Position numbers and translations under genes: made by a program. The notes under the pieces were generated by a model, which worked only from the letters and a program-made list of their open reading frames with translations, made no database searches and was not told the DNA's origin. This document shows positions 1-7,633 of a DNA stretch of 64,000 nucleotides, piece by piece. Where the stretch lies: assembly GCF_900120005.1 (NCBI RefSeq), contig NZ_LT635450.1, forward strand, positions 58,995 through 122,994. The letters run 5' to 3'. How positions within the stretch are numbered: position 1 is the first letter of the stretch; the number at the start of each line of letters is the position of its first letter. Origin of the DNA: Holdemania sp. Marseille-P2844. Lineage in GTDB: Bacteria > Bacillota_I > Bacilli_A > Erysipelotrichales > Erysipelotrichaceae.

Positions 1-53
1 GTTTATTTTGTGAACAGATCTTCCTTCCATTTTGGTAATTATCTGAAAATTCA

Positions 54-82
54 ATGTTTTGAACAGATGAAAATGATATAAT
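54..82 (+). promoter_or_regulatory. Extended -10 promoter of the LytTR regulator gene
   Basis: TATAAT lies at 77-82 with a TG at 74-75, giving an extended -10. The -35 region (about 54-59) is poor. The 9-mer TGAACAGAT occurs twice, at 11-19 and 60-68. LytTR proteins bind short direct repeats, but the 49-bp spacing is unlike the usual one of about two helical turns, so a role in autoregulation is only a guess. Confidence 0.5.
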
Positions 83-109
83 AAATGCACATTCAAAGGA
101 GAGAAGCCT

Positions 110-826
110 ATGAAGCTCTGTATCGGTTTGTGCGACGATAATCCGCTCCATCTGCGTATGATCGCGCAGGAACTCCGGCGTTTGTGCGAAATGCGGGAAA
201 TCGAAGCTGAGATTCACCCCTGGGACAGCGGCGCACAGCTGCTGAAAGACCTGGAATCCTACGAAATCCAGCTCTATATTCTGGATATCCGGATGCCGGG
301 CATCACCGGAATCGAGGTCGCGAAACAAATCAATCTGGTCCAGCCCTCAGCGCAGATTATTTTCATTTCCAGTTATCTGGAGTATTTTTCCGACGTTTAC
401 GAAACCGAACATCTGTATTTCGTCCTGAAATCGCAGATGGCGCAGCGGCTGCCGGATGCCCTGGACCGGGCGCTGAACAAGCTGGGACAAGCCCAGGCCG
501 GTGTCAGCTTCATGCTTCGCAGCCGCAGCCAGGTCATTCCGATTCCGATTCATTCGATTCTCTGCATCGAAAAGGAACTGCGTAAGATTATCGTCACAAC
601 CACGCATGACCACTATGAAATGTACGCAAAGCTGCAGGAAGTGCTGTCCCAGCTGCCGCCGGATGAATTCTTCCAATGCCACCGTTCCTACATCGTGGCA
701 TTCCGGCATATCGAACAGATCTGCGGCAATGAAATTCTGCTTTCCAACGGTAAGCATATTCCGATTGGCAGGACTTTTATGAAACCGCTGAAAGAAGCGC
801 TGTTAAAGCGGCAGTTTTCGAAATGA
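110..826 (+). CDS. LytTR-family response regulator
   Basis: This is a two-component response regulator of the AgrA/ComE/LytR type, 238 aa. The N-terminal receiver domain (about 1-125) has the acidic pair D9/D10 and the likely phospho-acceptor D59 in YILDIRMPG. The C-terminal half (about 135-235) is a LytTR DNA-binding domain, ending in the typical FFQCHRSYIV and GRTFMKPL segments. An AAGGAGAG ribosome site sits 8 nt before the ATG. No sensor kinase follows, so the partner must be elsewhere or lie before the window. A rho-independent terminator follows, so the gene is probably monocistronic. Such regulators often control quorum-sensing or surface functions; the target is unknown here. Confidence 0.9.
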   Translation: MKLCIGLCDDNPLHLRMIAQELRRLCEMREIEAEIHPWDSGAQLLKDLESYEIQLYILDIRMPGITGIEVAKQINLVQPSAQIIFISSYLEYFSDVYETEHLYFVLKSQMAQRLPDALDRALNKLGQAQAGVSFMLRSRSQVIPIPIHSILCIEKELRKIIVTTTHDHYEMYAKLQEVLSQLPPDEFFQCHRSYIVAFRHIEQICGNEILLSNGKHIPIGRTFMKPLKEALLKRQFSK

Positions 827-873
827 AACTCCGACATACAACCGGGATTTCCCAGCATTGAAGCCTTCTGTCA

Positions 874-902
874 AAGCGCAAACCTGACGTTTGCGTTTTT
901 AT
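874..902 (+). terminator. Terminator after the LytTR gene
   Basis: The stem CGCAAAC (877-883) / GTTTGCG (889-895) with a 5-nt loop is followed by a T run. Confidence 0.75.
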
Positions 903-903
903 T

Positions 904-985
904 TTGGACGCTATCGCCGATCTTCACTTTTTGGACGTTATCACAGATCTTCACTTTTTCTACGTTATTGCCGATCTTCACTTTC
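904..985. repeat. 27-bp tandem repeat, three copies
   Basis: Three imperfect copies have an exact 27-bp period; the ACG core recurs at 908, 935 and 962, and each copy contains GATCTTCACTTT. On the minus strand they encode a nonapeptide three times (KVKIGNNVE, KVKICDNVQ, KVKIGDSVQ) inside a 77-codon frame at 871-1104 that lacks a good ribosome site. The surrounding 827-1224 stretch has no convincing gene. A hairpin GCCAGCTT (1020-1027) / AAGCTGGC (1041-1048) lies just beyond. Confidence 0.7.
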
Positions 986-1121
986 CTATCCACCGTAAGT
1001 CCTTCCTTTTTTGCCCTGCGCCAGCTTTGCGGCAGCGGCGAAGCTGGCGGCAGACTGGCTTTTAACCGCCGGGTTTTACAAATCGGACAAGGCCAAAAAC
1101 GCATTGATAAGAAAAGAACGC

Positions 1122-1166
1122 AAAAAAACAGCCGGGTCCGTCATTTTCAGGAAACCGGCTGTTCGT
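1122..1166 (-). terminator. Terminator of the BTAD regulator gene
   Basis: The stem AACAGCCGG (1127-1135) / CCGGCTGTT (1155-1163) is followed on the minus strand by seven T, just downstream of the regulator's stop codon. The other side is T-rich, so it may work in both directions. Confidence 0.75.
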
Positions 1167-1224
1167 TTCTTCTTAAAATCCGCCGCATTCAAGCGTCAGG
1201 CCGTCATACTCAAGCCGCAAGGCA

Positions 1225-2385
1225 TCAGGCTGCATTAGGCAAGGTCTGCGGTTGAATTTCACAGACATAATATTGCAGCTTTGCCTGATCGGCCGGATAG
1301 CGCTTATGGAAACGCGTACAAATCCGCTGCGCCGCGATCTCGCCGTCTTCCTGCCGCCGCAGATTCATCATCACCGCGTACTGACTTCTGGAAATCCGGC
1401 AGAAAATATCGCTGCTGCGCAGTTCGCTTTCCAACACCCGGCTCAGATATTCCAGCTGATCGTTTTCCGGCTGCGCGCCTTTAATGCTCCGCAGTTCCAT
1501 CATCATCAGATAGAAGCTGTCCCGTGACCGTTGAATTTCCCGCACCCGCGCCTGATACAGCTTTTGAAAAACGGATCGATCGCAGAAAAACGCCAGCGGT
1601 TCGCTGATATCCTCGTTCAGGGAAGAAACCAGTTCCTCCATCGTCACCGCTTCGCCGTTTTCCACGCTGATAAAATAGATCAATGCCTGCGACTTGCCCT
1701 GGAATTCAATTCCATACTCCTTCCGAAACGCCGCCGCGACCTGTTCATAATAATGAATCGCTTCGTTGTATTGCCGCTGTCGGATCATCACCCGGAGCAT
1801 CAGATAGTTGACCTGATCGTTAAACGGTTCGACTGCCAAAAGCGCCTTGTATAAATTCTGCGCTTGTTGAACCAGCTCGTTCTGTTCCAGATCCTCCGCG
1901 ATTTTATCGGTGATGTTCAGAACTTTCTGCCACTGTTTTTCCCGTTCCTCCACAATCCACGCGTCTTCCAGATCCGCTAGAAATTCGCCCTGGATTAAGC
2001 TCGTCAACGTTTTGGCGTCGCCGCAGTCGGGCCGCAGCGCAATCTTGTCCAGATGCGCAATATCCAGATCGAAATCCGCCGACGGATTCAATCGGTAACC
2101 GCCCCGGACGGTCTGGATCCAATCCCGGCCGCCTCCGCCCGGCAGTTCTTCCAGCGCTTTGCGCAAGCGGAAAATGGCGAACTTCAGCGCGTTCAGCGGA
2201 TTCCGGCTGTCCGGCCAGAATACTTCAATTAACTGTTCCTTGGTGATGGCCCGGTCGCGGTGAAGGATCAAATAGGCGAAAATGGAAGCGATCTGCTTTC
2301 CCATTGAAGCCCCGAAGTTGATTTCCTTTCCCCGCACCCGAAGCGTAAACTTTCCCATCATCGTGATTTTCCACTTCATGTTCAT
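1225..2385 (-). CDS. BTAD/SARP-like transcriptional regulator with a GGDEF-like tail
   Basis: The protein is about 386 aa. Residues ~1-100 form an OmpR-type winged helix (ITKEQLIEVFWPD, ALKFAIFRLRKAL, VRGGYRLNP), followed by a helical BTAD/TPR region (~105-240) as in SARP and AfsR/DnrI-type activators. The last 110 residues include SDIFCRISRSQYAVMM, which aligns by eye with the ..D.V.R.GGDEFAVL stretch of diguanylate cyclases, with the GGDEF signature lost (ISRSQ). I infer a degenerate, probably non-catalytic GGDEF-like domain. I chose the ATG at 2385, 9 nt after GAGG; a GTG at 2400 would add 5 residues. It stands alone and its target is unknown. Confidence 0.7.
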   Translation of the reverse strand: MNMKWKITMMGKFTLRVRGKEINFGASMGKQIASIFAYLILHRDRAITKEQLIEVFWPDSRNPLNALKFAIFRLRKALEELPGGGGRDWIQTVRGGYRLNPSADFDLDIAHLDKIALRPDCGDAKTLTSLIQGEFLADLEDAWIVEEREKQWQKVLNITDKIAEDLEQNELVQQAQNLYKALLAVEPFNDQVNYLMLRVMIRQRQYNEAIHYYEQVAAAFRKEYGIEFQGKSQALIYFISVENGEAVTMEELVSSLNEDISEPLAFFCDRSVFQKLYQARVREIQRSRDSFYLMMMELRSIKGAQPENDQLEYLSRVLESELRSSDIFCRISRSQYAVMMNLRRQEDGEIAAQRICTRFHKRYPADQAKLQYYVCEIQPQTLPNAA

Positions 2386-2452
2386 CCACGTGTACCTCAC
2401 ATTATCATCAGTGTAACAAATTTTCCGGCAAATGAGAAATACAATCTCAAAA

Positions 2453-2722
2453 TTATTTGAGGTTAGCCAGAATCACGGCCGCGGCGATCAGATTTTCAAG
2501 CCCCGCCAGAACTGCAATCCGGACAAACGAAGGTTTTGATACCTTGTGATGAGCGATGATCATGCCTGCGGCCAGCCCCAGTGCGCCGCCCAGAAAAGCG
2601 AGCGTAAAAAACACCCTTTCAGGAACCCGCCAGCGATGGGTGCGGGCGCAGAATTTATCCCATAGACACAACACGATTTCCGCCAGGTTCACAAACCAGA
2701 AGGCATAGAAGCCAAAATTCAT
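2453..2722 (-). CDS. DUF1294 small membrane protein
   Basis: This 89-aa protein of about three membrane segments has the DUF1294 pattern: an early DK (WDKFCA), then RWRVPERVFFTLAFLGGALG. The function of the family is unknown. It overlaps the upstream M24 peptidase gene by ATGA, so it is translationally coupled and the last gene of a mutY-peptidase-DUF1294 operon. Confidence 0.85.
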   Translation of the reverse strand: MNFGFYAFWFVNLAEIVLCLWDKFCARTHRWRVPERVFFTLAFLGGALGLAAGMIIAHHKVSKPSFVRIAVLAGLENLIAAAVILANLK

Positions 2723-3774
2723 AACACCGGCTGATCCTTCGGATCATGGTTGAGTACCTCGCAGCCGTCACTGGTCACCAGCACAAGGTCCTCAATCCGT
2801 ACCCCGCCGACACCCGGCAGATAGATCCCCGGTTCAATCGAGAAGCACATGCCTTCCTCAACGACGATCTCATCGACCGCGCTGACGTCGAATGGTTCAT
2901 GCACGCTTAAACCGATCCCATGTCCGGTACGGTGGATGAAATATGAACCATAGCCCGCTTCCTCAATCACCTGACGGCAGGCCCGGTCAATGTCGCAGAA
3001 CCGCACGCCCGGCTTCACTGCCGCAATTCCCGCCAGATTCGCCCGCCGCACGGTCTCATAGACCTCTTCCATTGTGTTCTGCCCGACGAAGTATGTCCGC
3101 GTCATGTCCGAACAATACCCTTCAAATTGACAGCCCATGTCGACGATCACCGACATGCCTTCTTCTAAAACCTTATCTGACGGCACGGCATGCGGATCGG
3201 CGCAGTTTTCCGCAAACGCGACGATCGTGTCGAAGGACGGATCGCTGTCCGCCAGTTCCCTGAATGCCGCGTTGATTTCCTGTTCCAGCTGCTTCTCACT
3301 CTTGCCCACCTGAATCAGCTCGCGCACCCGTGCCATGACTTTATCGTTATTCAGCGAAGCCTGGCGCATCTTTGCCTGCTCGGACGGATCCTTAACGCTG
3401 CGGATGCGGTCGACAAGATTACCGTCGACGATTTCCAGATCCGGGCGCAGCGCCATCAGACGGATCAGAAAGCCTGCGGACCAGAACTTGTCGATCCCGA
3501 CCTTCCCGCTTAAGAATTGGGAAACGACCTGTACCCCATCCTCGGTATCGTTGTAGCGGACAAGCTCAAAGTCAGCCTGAGGGGTCATCGGAAACAGCTC
3601 GTTAAGCACCAGCTTCGGCAACCCTTCCGTCGTAACGACTAATGCGATCAGCCGTTCGCCGCAAGAGAAGCGGCGCCCGATAAAATATTCGACCGCGCTG
3701 TGATCGGAAATCACACAAGCACGCAGCCCTTCCTCCTGCATTTTCTTTTGAAGTCGTTCTACCCGTTCTTTCAT
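2719..3774 (-). CDS. M24B aminopeptidase (Xaa-Pro type)
   Basis: Cytoplasmic metallopeptidase of the Xaa-Pro aminopeptidase/prolidase family, which releases residues N-terminal to proline. At 351 aa it has the usual length. The creatinase-like N-domain (~1-125) precedes a pita-bread catalytic domain. The five metal ligands are visible: Asp in VDMGCQF, Asp in CSDMTRTY, His in HRTGHGIGLSVHE, Glu in SIEPGIYLPG and Glu in VRIEDLVLV. It lies 25 bp after mutY and overlaps DUF1294 by 4 nt. PepP and PepQ cannot be told apart from sequence alone. Confidence 0.9.
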   Translation of the reverse strand: MKERVERLQKKMQEEGLRACVISDHSAVEYFIGRRFSCGERLIALVVTTEGLPKLVLNELFPMTPQADFELVRYNDTEDGVQVVSQFLSGKVGIDKFWSAGFLIRLMALRPDLEIVDGNLVDRIRSVKDPSEQAKMRQASLNNDKVMARVRELIQVGKSEKQLEQEINAAFRELADSDPSFDTIVAFAENCADPHAVPSDKVLEEGMSVIVDMGCQFEGYCSDMTRTYFVGQNTMEEVYETVRRANLAGIAAVKPGVRFCDIDRACRQVIEEAGYGSYFIHRTGHGIGLSVHEPFDVSAVDEIVVEEGMCFSIEPGIYLPGVGGVRIEDLVLVTSDGCEVLNHDPKDQPVL

Positions 3775-3799
3775 GATGTTTTCCTTTTATCCTTTCTTT

Positions 3800-4957
3800 T
3801 TACTTCGTTTCAAACCGGGAGCAATCCGGTTTCTGTCTTTCTGCAAGCACTGACGGCTCTTCCGCCAAGAGCGGCGCTTGTTTCCTTACGGCGATGTCTT
3901 CCGCATGCGACTTGAGGGACGCCGGTTCCGCTTTCTCTGGCGTTGATCCGGCTTCCTCGGCCAGAACCACGTTGAGCCATTTGCGGTGGGCTCCGACGAT
4001 CGGTATCGTGTCCAGCTGATCTTCAGCGATCCAGAAGCAATGCTCCGGCAGCGCTTCGTTGACCTGATTGTTCCATTGTCCGCGATAACATTCCATATTC
4101 CACACACGATGGGAAAACACATGCTTGCGCCGTCCCTTATAATCGAGCTGATCCGTGAGTTCCAGCGGCACCGCGCTTTGCGGCAGACGGTACAGTCCTT
4201 CCATCAGCCCGTCCGACCAGTCGTCGCTCAGCAGAATCTGATGTTGATCGTTCTCGATCCAATACGTATACAGCTGCAGTTCCAGCGGCGGTTTCGCCTT
4301 TTTCTTGACTGGGTATTGACGCCAGCTGCCATCCTGCCCCGCGCCGCACATCGGCGCTAACGGACAAAGCAGGCACTGAGGATTTTTCGGCGTGCAGACC
4401 AGCGCGCCGATCTCCATCATCGCCTGGGTAAACACCGCGGGATCGCTGCCCTCCATCCAGTCGTACACCTGACGCCAAACAAAATCAACCGTCGTTTTCT
4501 TCGTGATATCCTCGCCATATCGGAGCACGCGCGTCGTCACCCGCAGGACGTTGCCATCGACGGCCGGTGCGCGCAGGCCGTAAGCGATGCTGCCGATCGC
4601 CCCGGCAGTGTAAAAGCCAATCCCGGGTATCGTGCGCAGCTGTTCGACATCGGCCGGCAAGATTCCGCCATAGCGCCCGGCCACAACCTTCGCGCCCTCA
4701 TGCAGCTTGCGCGCCCGGTTATAATAGCCTAACCCCTGCCAACCATGCAGCACATCTTCTATCGGCGCCTTGGCTAACGCTTCCACGGTCGGCCAGCGCT
4801 CCATCCAGCGCCTGTAATACGGAAGCATGGAATCGATCCGCGTCTGCTGCGCCATGATCTCGCTGACCCAGATTGCATAGGGATCACGGGTCTGGCGGAA
4901 TGGCAGCTCGCGATGATGGATCTTATACCATGCGCATAGTTCTTCCTGAAAATTCAT
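3800..4957 (-). CDS. mutY: A/G-specific adenine glycosylase MutY
   Basis: Base-excision repair glycosylase that removes adenine mispaired with 8-oxoguanine. The HhH-GPD fold holds the catalytic Glu33 (SEIMAQQT) and Asp134 (PAVDGNVLRV). The 4Fe-4S cluster motif C188-x6-C195-x2-C198-x5-C204 is intact. A NUDIX-like C-terminal domain for 8-oxoG recognition follows, then about 45 extra low-complexity residues rich in Glu, Ala and Lys at the C-terminus. I chose the ATG at 4957 because a good promoter ends about 17 bp upstream; an upstream in-frame start at 5002 would lie inside the -35 element. First gene of a three-gene operon. Confidence 0.93.
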   Translation of the reverse strand: MNFQEELCAWYKIHHRELPFRQTRDPYAIWVSEIMAQQTRIDSMLPYYRRWMERWPTVEALAKAPIEDVLHGWQGLGYYNRARKLHEGAKVVAGRYGGILPADVEQLRTIPGIGFYTAGAIGSIAYGLRAPAVDGNVLRVTTRVLRYGEDITKKTTVDFVWRQVYDWMEGSDPAVFTQAMMEIGALVCTPKNPQCLLCPLAPMCGAGQDGSWRQYPVKKKAKPPLELQLYTYWIENDQHQILLSDDWSDGLMEGLYRLPQSAVPLELTDQLDYKGRRKHVFSHRVWNMECYRGQWNNQVNEALPEHCFWIAEDQLDTIPIVGAHRKWLNVVLAEEAGSTPEKAEPASLKSHAEDIAVRKQAPLLAEEPSVLAERQKPDCSRFETK

Positions 4958-4973
4958 TTTCTTCACCGCGCTT

Positions 4974-5002
4974 ATTGTACCGTGTTTTCCGTTAAAACTC
5001 AA
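4974..5002 (-). promoter_or_regulatory. Promoter of the mutY operon
   Basis: On the minus strand, TTGAGT (4997-5002), a 17-bp spacer and TACAAT (4974-4979). It excludes a mutY start upstream of 4957. Confidence 0.75.
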
Positions 5003-5005
5003 ACT

Positions 5006-5773
5006 TCACGCAGCAGGATTGGACGTTTGTTTCCGACGGATCCGCCGCCACAGTCCGTGAATGATCAAGCCGCCGGCGATCATCGCCAGAAAATAACAGA
5101 AATTCCCCGCCGGAATCCCCCAGAGCCGGGCGATCTCGCGAAATACCAGCTGGGTATTGGCAAGCTTGGGTGAGAGATAAAACATCGACAATTCACCATA
5201 TCGGGAAAGGACAAGGTTCAGGATTTCCGCGATCCCCGTAAGTCCTGCGAGCAGTCCGAGCATTTTCACCGCGCCCCAAACATCATCCTCCATCGCTGCG
5301 CTGGTTCCGCACAGAATGCCGATAACGATCAGCAGATCGTGCCACAGAAACGAGAACAGCGTCAGAAACACATACCGGCTCATCATATCGGATGGATCAA
5401 GATATACGGCAATTCCGCCCAGCAGTGCATAATTTGCCAGAAATGTGATAATCGTTTTCCGCCTTTTTTTAAGCAATGGCAGAAGCAGGCAGAGATACAT
5501 CGGCATGCTGCACAGCTGAAACGGGAAGTACCACCAGTTATAGACGCCCTGATCGACGATCAGAAAGCGGAACAGCTGCTTGAGAACTTCCCCGCTTGCC
5601 AACAGAACGCCGAGACAGAATAACAGCTTTTGTCTGCGGCTTTCATTCATCCCCCGCAGCCGCCACGCGCCAAGCGCAAACACTACCGTCACCCCGATCA
5701 TCGCCGCATGAAAACTTCCATAAGGCACAGGAGCCTCCATCATTAAGCCCGACTTCAGATAACCAGCGCGCAT
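5006..5773 (-). CDS. YwaF/TIGR02206-like integral membrane protein
   Basis: The protein is about 255 aa with some seven hydrophobic segments. The motif FPFQLCSMPMYL after the third segment is typical of the TIGR02206 (YwaF, TP0381-type) family, whose function is unknown. The second of two closely spaced ATGs (5773) was chosen because AGAAGGG is 6 nt upstream; the ATG at 5779 would touch the ribosome site. It runs in the same direction as mutY, but mutY has its own promoter across the 3' end of this gene. Confidence 0.8.
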   Translation of the reverse strand: MRAGYLKSGLMMEAPVPYGSFHAAMIGVTVVFALGAWRLRGMNESRRQKLLFCLGVLLASGEVLKQLFRFLIVDQGVYNWWYFPFQLCSMPMYLCLLLPLLKKRRKTIITFLANYALLGGIAVYLDPSDMMSRYVFLTLFSFLWHDLLIVIGILCGTSAAMEDDVWGAVKMLGLLAGLTGIAEILNLVLSRYGELSMFYLSPKLANTQLVFREIARLWGIPAGNFCYFLAMIAGGLIIHGLWRRIRRKQTSNPAA

Positions 5774-6021
5774 AAGCATCCCTTCTTCGTCTTTATTATA
5801 ACGCGCGGGTCAAACCGTGGTAAAATAGAAACAGGTTCGAAAGAAACAGTTCGGTTTTCCAAAAAAACGATCCCCGTCAAAAGTGTAAAGCAATCCGGGC
5901 GCGGACCGAAACGAAACCCAAACGAAACCGGAAAAGCTTGAAAACTCGATTTAAAAACAGGATCATGAACAAAAATCATAAAAAAAATCTGCAAGCGATT
6001 TAGAAAAAGGAGTGGATCATC

Positions 6022-6765
6022 ATGGAAGAAACGCTGCAAACGCTGCAAAGCATTCTTGATCAGGGCCGGCGCATTGTCTTTTTTACCGGCGCGGGCGCGT
6101 CCACGGAAAGCGGCATCCCGGATTTCCGCAGCGTCGATGGACTGTATCGCCAACAGTACGATTACCCGCCGGAGGAAATCATCAGTCATCATTTTTTCAA
6201 GGCGAATCCAAAAGAGTTCTACCGGTTTTACCGCAGCCGCATGCTTTATCCCAACGCCCGGCCCAACGCCGCTCACCGCTTGATGGCCGAGCTGGAAAAA
6301 ACCGGCCGATGTCTGGGCGTCGTGACGCAGAATATCGACAATCTGCATACCCTCGCCGGCAGCCAAAACGTCGCGGAGCTGCACGGCTCAATCATGCGGA
6401 ATTACTGCGTGCACTGCCATCATGAGGAAGGTCTGGATTTTATTCTGAATACGAAGGATCTGCCGCGGTGTCCGATCTGCGGCGGCCTGATGAAACCGGA
6501 CGTCGTTCTGTATGAGGAAGCGCTTGACGAATCTGTCATGGACAAAGCGTTAACCTGGATCCGGCAGGCGGACGTATTGATCATCTGCGGCACTTCGCTG
6601 GCAGTCTATCCGGCTGCCGGGATGGTGCGGTATTTCACCGGCGATCAACTCGTCGTCATCAATAAGACGGCGACGCCAATGGACGATAACGCCGATCTTT
6701 GTATTCAGGCGCCGCTGGCGGAAACGCTGGGCCAGATGCACGTTGAATCAACAAACCATTCCTGA
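6022..6765 (+). CDS. cobB: Sir2-family NAD-dependent protein deacetylase
   Basis: Class-U-like bacterial sirtuin, 247 aa, removing acyl groups from lysine with NAD. Visible motifs: the Rossmann loop GAGASTESGIPDFRS (from 23), TQNIDNLH (102-109), catalytic His121 (ELHGS), a zinc ribbon C129-x2-C132 / C150-x2-C153, and GTSLAVYPAA. An AAAAAGGAG ribosome site precedes the ATG. The 240-bp upstream stretch has no clear promoter. A shared terminator lies between it and the convergent gene. Confidence 0.93.
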   Translation: MEETLQTLQSILDQGRRIVFFTGAGASTESGIPDFRSVDGLYRQQYDYPPEEIISHHFFKANPKEFYRFYRSRMLYPNARPNAAHRLMAELEKTGRCLGVVTQNIDNLHTLAGSQNVAELHGSIMRNYCVHCHHEEGLDFILNTKDLPRCPICGGLMKPDVVLYEEALDESVMDKALTWIRQADVLIICGTSLAVYPAAGMVRYFTGDQLVVINKTATPMDDNADLCIQAPLAETLGQMHVESTNHS

Positions 6766-6861
6766 AAAGGACTACGGGGATCGCGTTCCGCAAGTGAATC
6801 CTGCAGGATGGCTTTTACCTTTATACCGCAGTGTCCGGCAGGCTCCCTCATGGATTCAACT

Positions 6862-6900
6862 TAAAAGGAATTCCCGTTCAATTCGTGGAATTCCCTTTTT
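6862..6900. terminator. Bidirectional terminator
   Basis: A hairpin built on two GGAATTCC blocks with one bulge and A/T-rich flanks (AAAAGG... / ...CCCTTTTT). It lies between convergent genes, and its right arm includes the last codons of the minus-strand gene. Confidence 0.65.
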
Positions 6901-7462
6901 GTATTTGTCGAACGATCTTTCGGACTTCTGCGACCACCTGTTCCTCAAGCGCAGCGATCTCGCTGGAGCTGAACGGCCGCGCCTCCCGCCTTCCCCAAAT
7001 TGAAGTCGCGGCGGCATAATAAAGTCCCTCCACCTGAAAATAAGCGATACTGGAATAAGCAAAACTCCCGGTGTCCCCGGTATGGAAATCAGTCTCAACA
7101 AGTTTAACGAGCACCTCGGTATCCTTCTCCAGAAAGCGCGTCGTGGCAACGGTTTTATCTTGAATTTCCAGAATTTTTCTCAGAATATAGCTGTGAAACT
7201 GAGGCGTGCTTGAAACTTCCAGATTGATGTAATCGTAAAGTTCATCCGGATCCGCGGTCAGGTTCTGAATGCTGAACACCTTGTTCGTCTGAAAATGCAG
7301 ATGCGGAAGATTGAAGAACAGTTCGTAAAGCTCGTTCGCTTGTTCCAAATCGAAACTTGATTCGATCTGAGCTAATGTAACTGCCGGCGGCGTAAACAAC
7401 GGATAAAACAGAACGATAGCGAAGCTCAAAGCATACGCTGATCGCCATCTTTTCTTCATCAT
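6878..7462 (-). CDS. Secreted protein of unknown function
   Basis: This 194-aa protein has a clear signal peptide (MMKKRWRS, then a hydrophobic stretch to about residue 28, AVTLAQ) and no lipobox. The mature part is mixed alpha/beta with no motif I recognise. TGAGGAGGAG precedes the two ATGs. It is probably monocistronic. Confidence 0.75.
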   Translation of the reverse strand: MMKKRWRSAYALSFAIVLFYPLFTPPAVTLAQIESSFDLEQANELYELFFNLPHLHFQTNKVFSIQNLTADPDELYDYINLEVSSTPQFHSYILRKILEIQDKTVATTRFLEKDTEVLVKLVETDFHTGDTGSFAYSSIAYFQVEGLYYAAATSIWGRREARPFSSSEIAALEEQVVAEVRKIVRQIQKGNSTN

Positions 7463-7564
7463 TGCGTCTCCTCCTCAGTTCAATGGCCGATCGCAATAAA
7501 CAACAGCCCTTGACAGCTAAAACTTTGTTATCTGGATAAAGAATCTTCCTTCTAAAGAATCTTC

Positions 7565-7599
7565 CTTTTAAAAACAACGGGTTTGTTCCGCCCGTTGTT
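7565..7599 (-). terminator. Terminator of the polysaccharide deacetylase gene
   Basis: The stem AACAACGGG (7573-7581) / CCCGTTGTT (7591-7599) is followed on the minus strand by a T-rich tail. Confidence 0.65.
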
Positions 7600-7633
7600 G
7601 TGTGGTCGCTGTGTTTCAAAAAATAACCTGGCT

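Noticed and set aside
904..985. CRISPR-like array
   Set aside because: The copies are contiguous with no spacers and no cas genes.
871..1104. 77-codon minus-strand frame covering the 27-bp repeats
   Set aside because: No ribosome site, odd composition, and it overlaps a terminator; kept only as a repeat.
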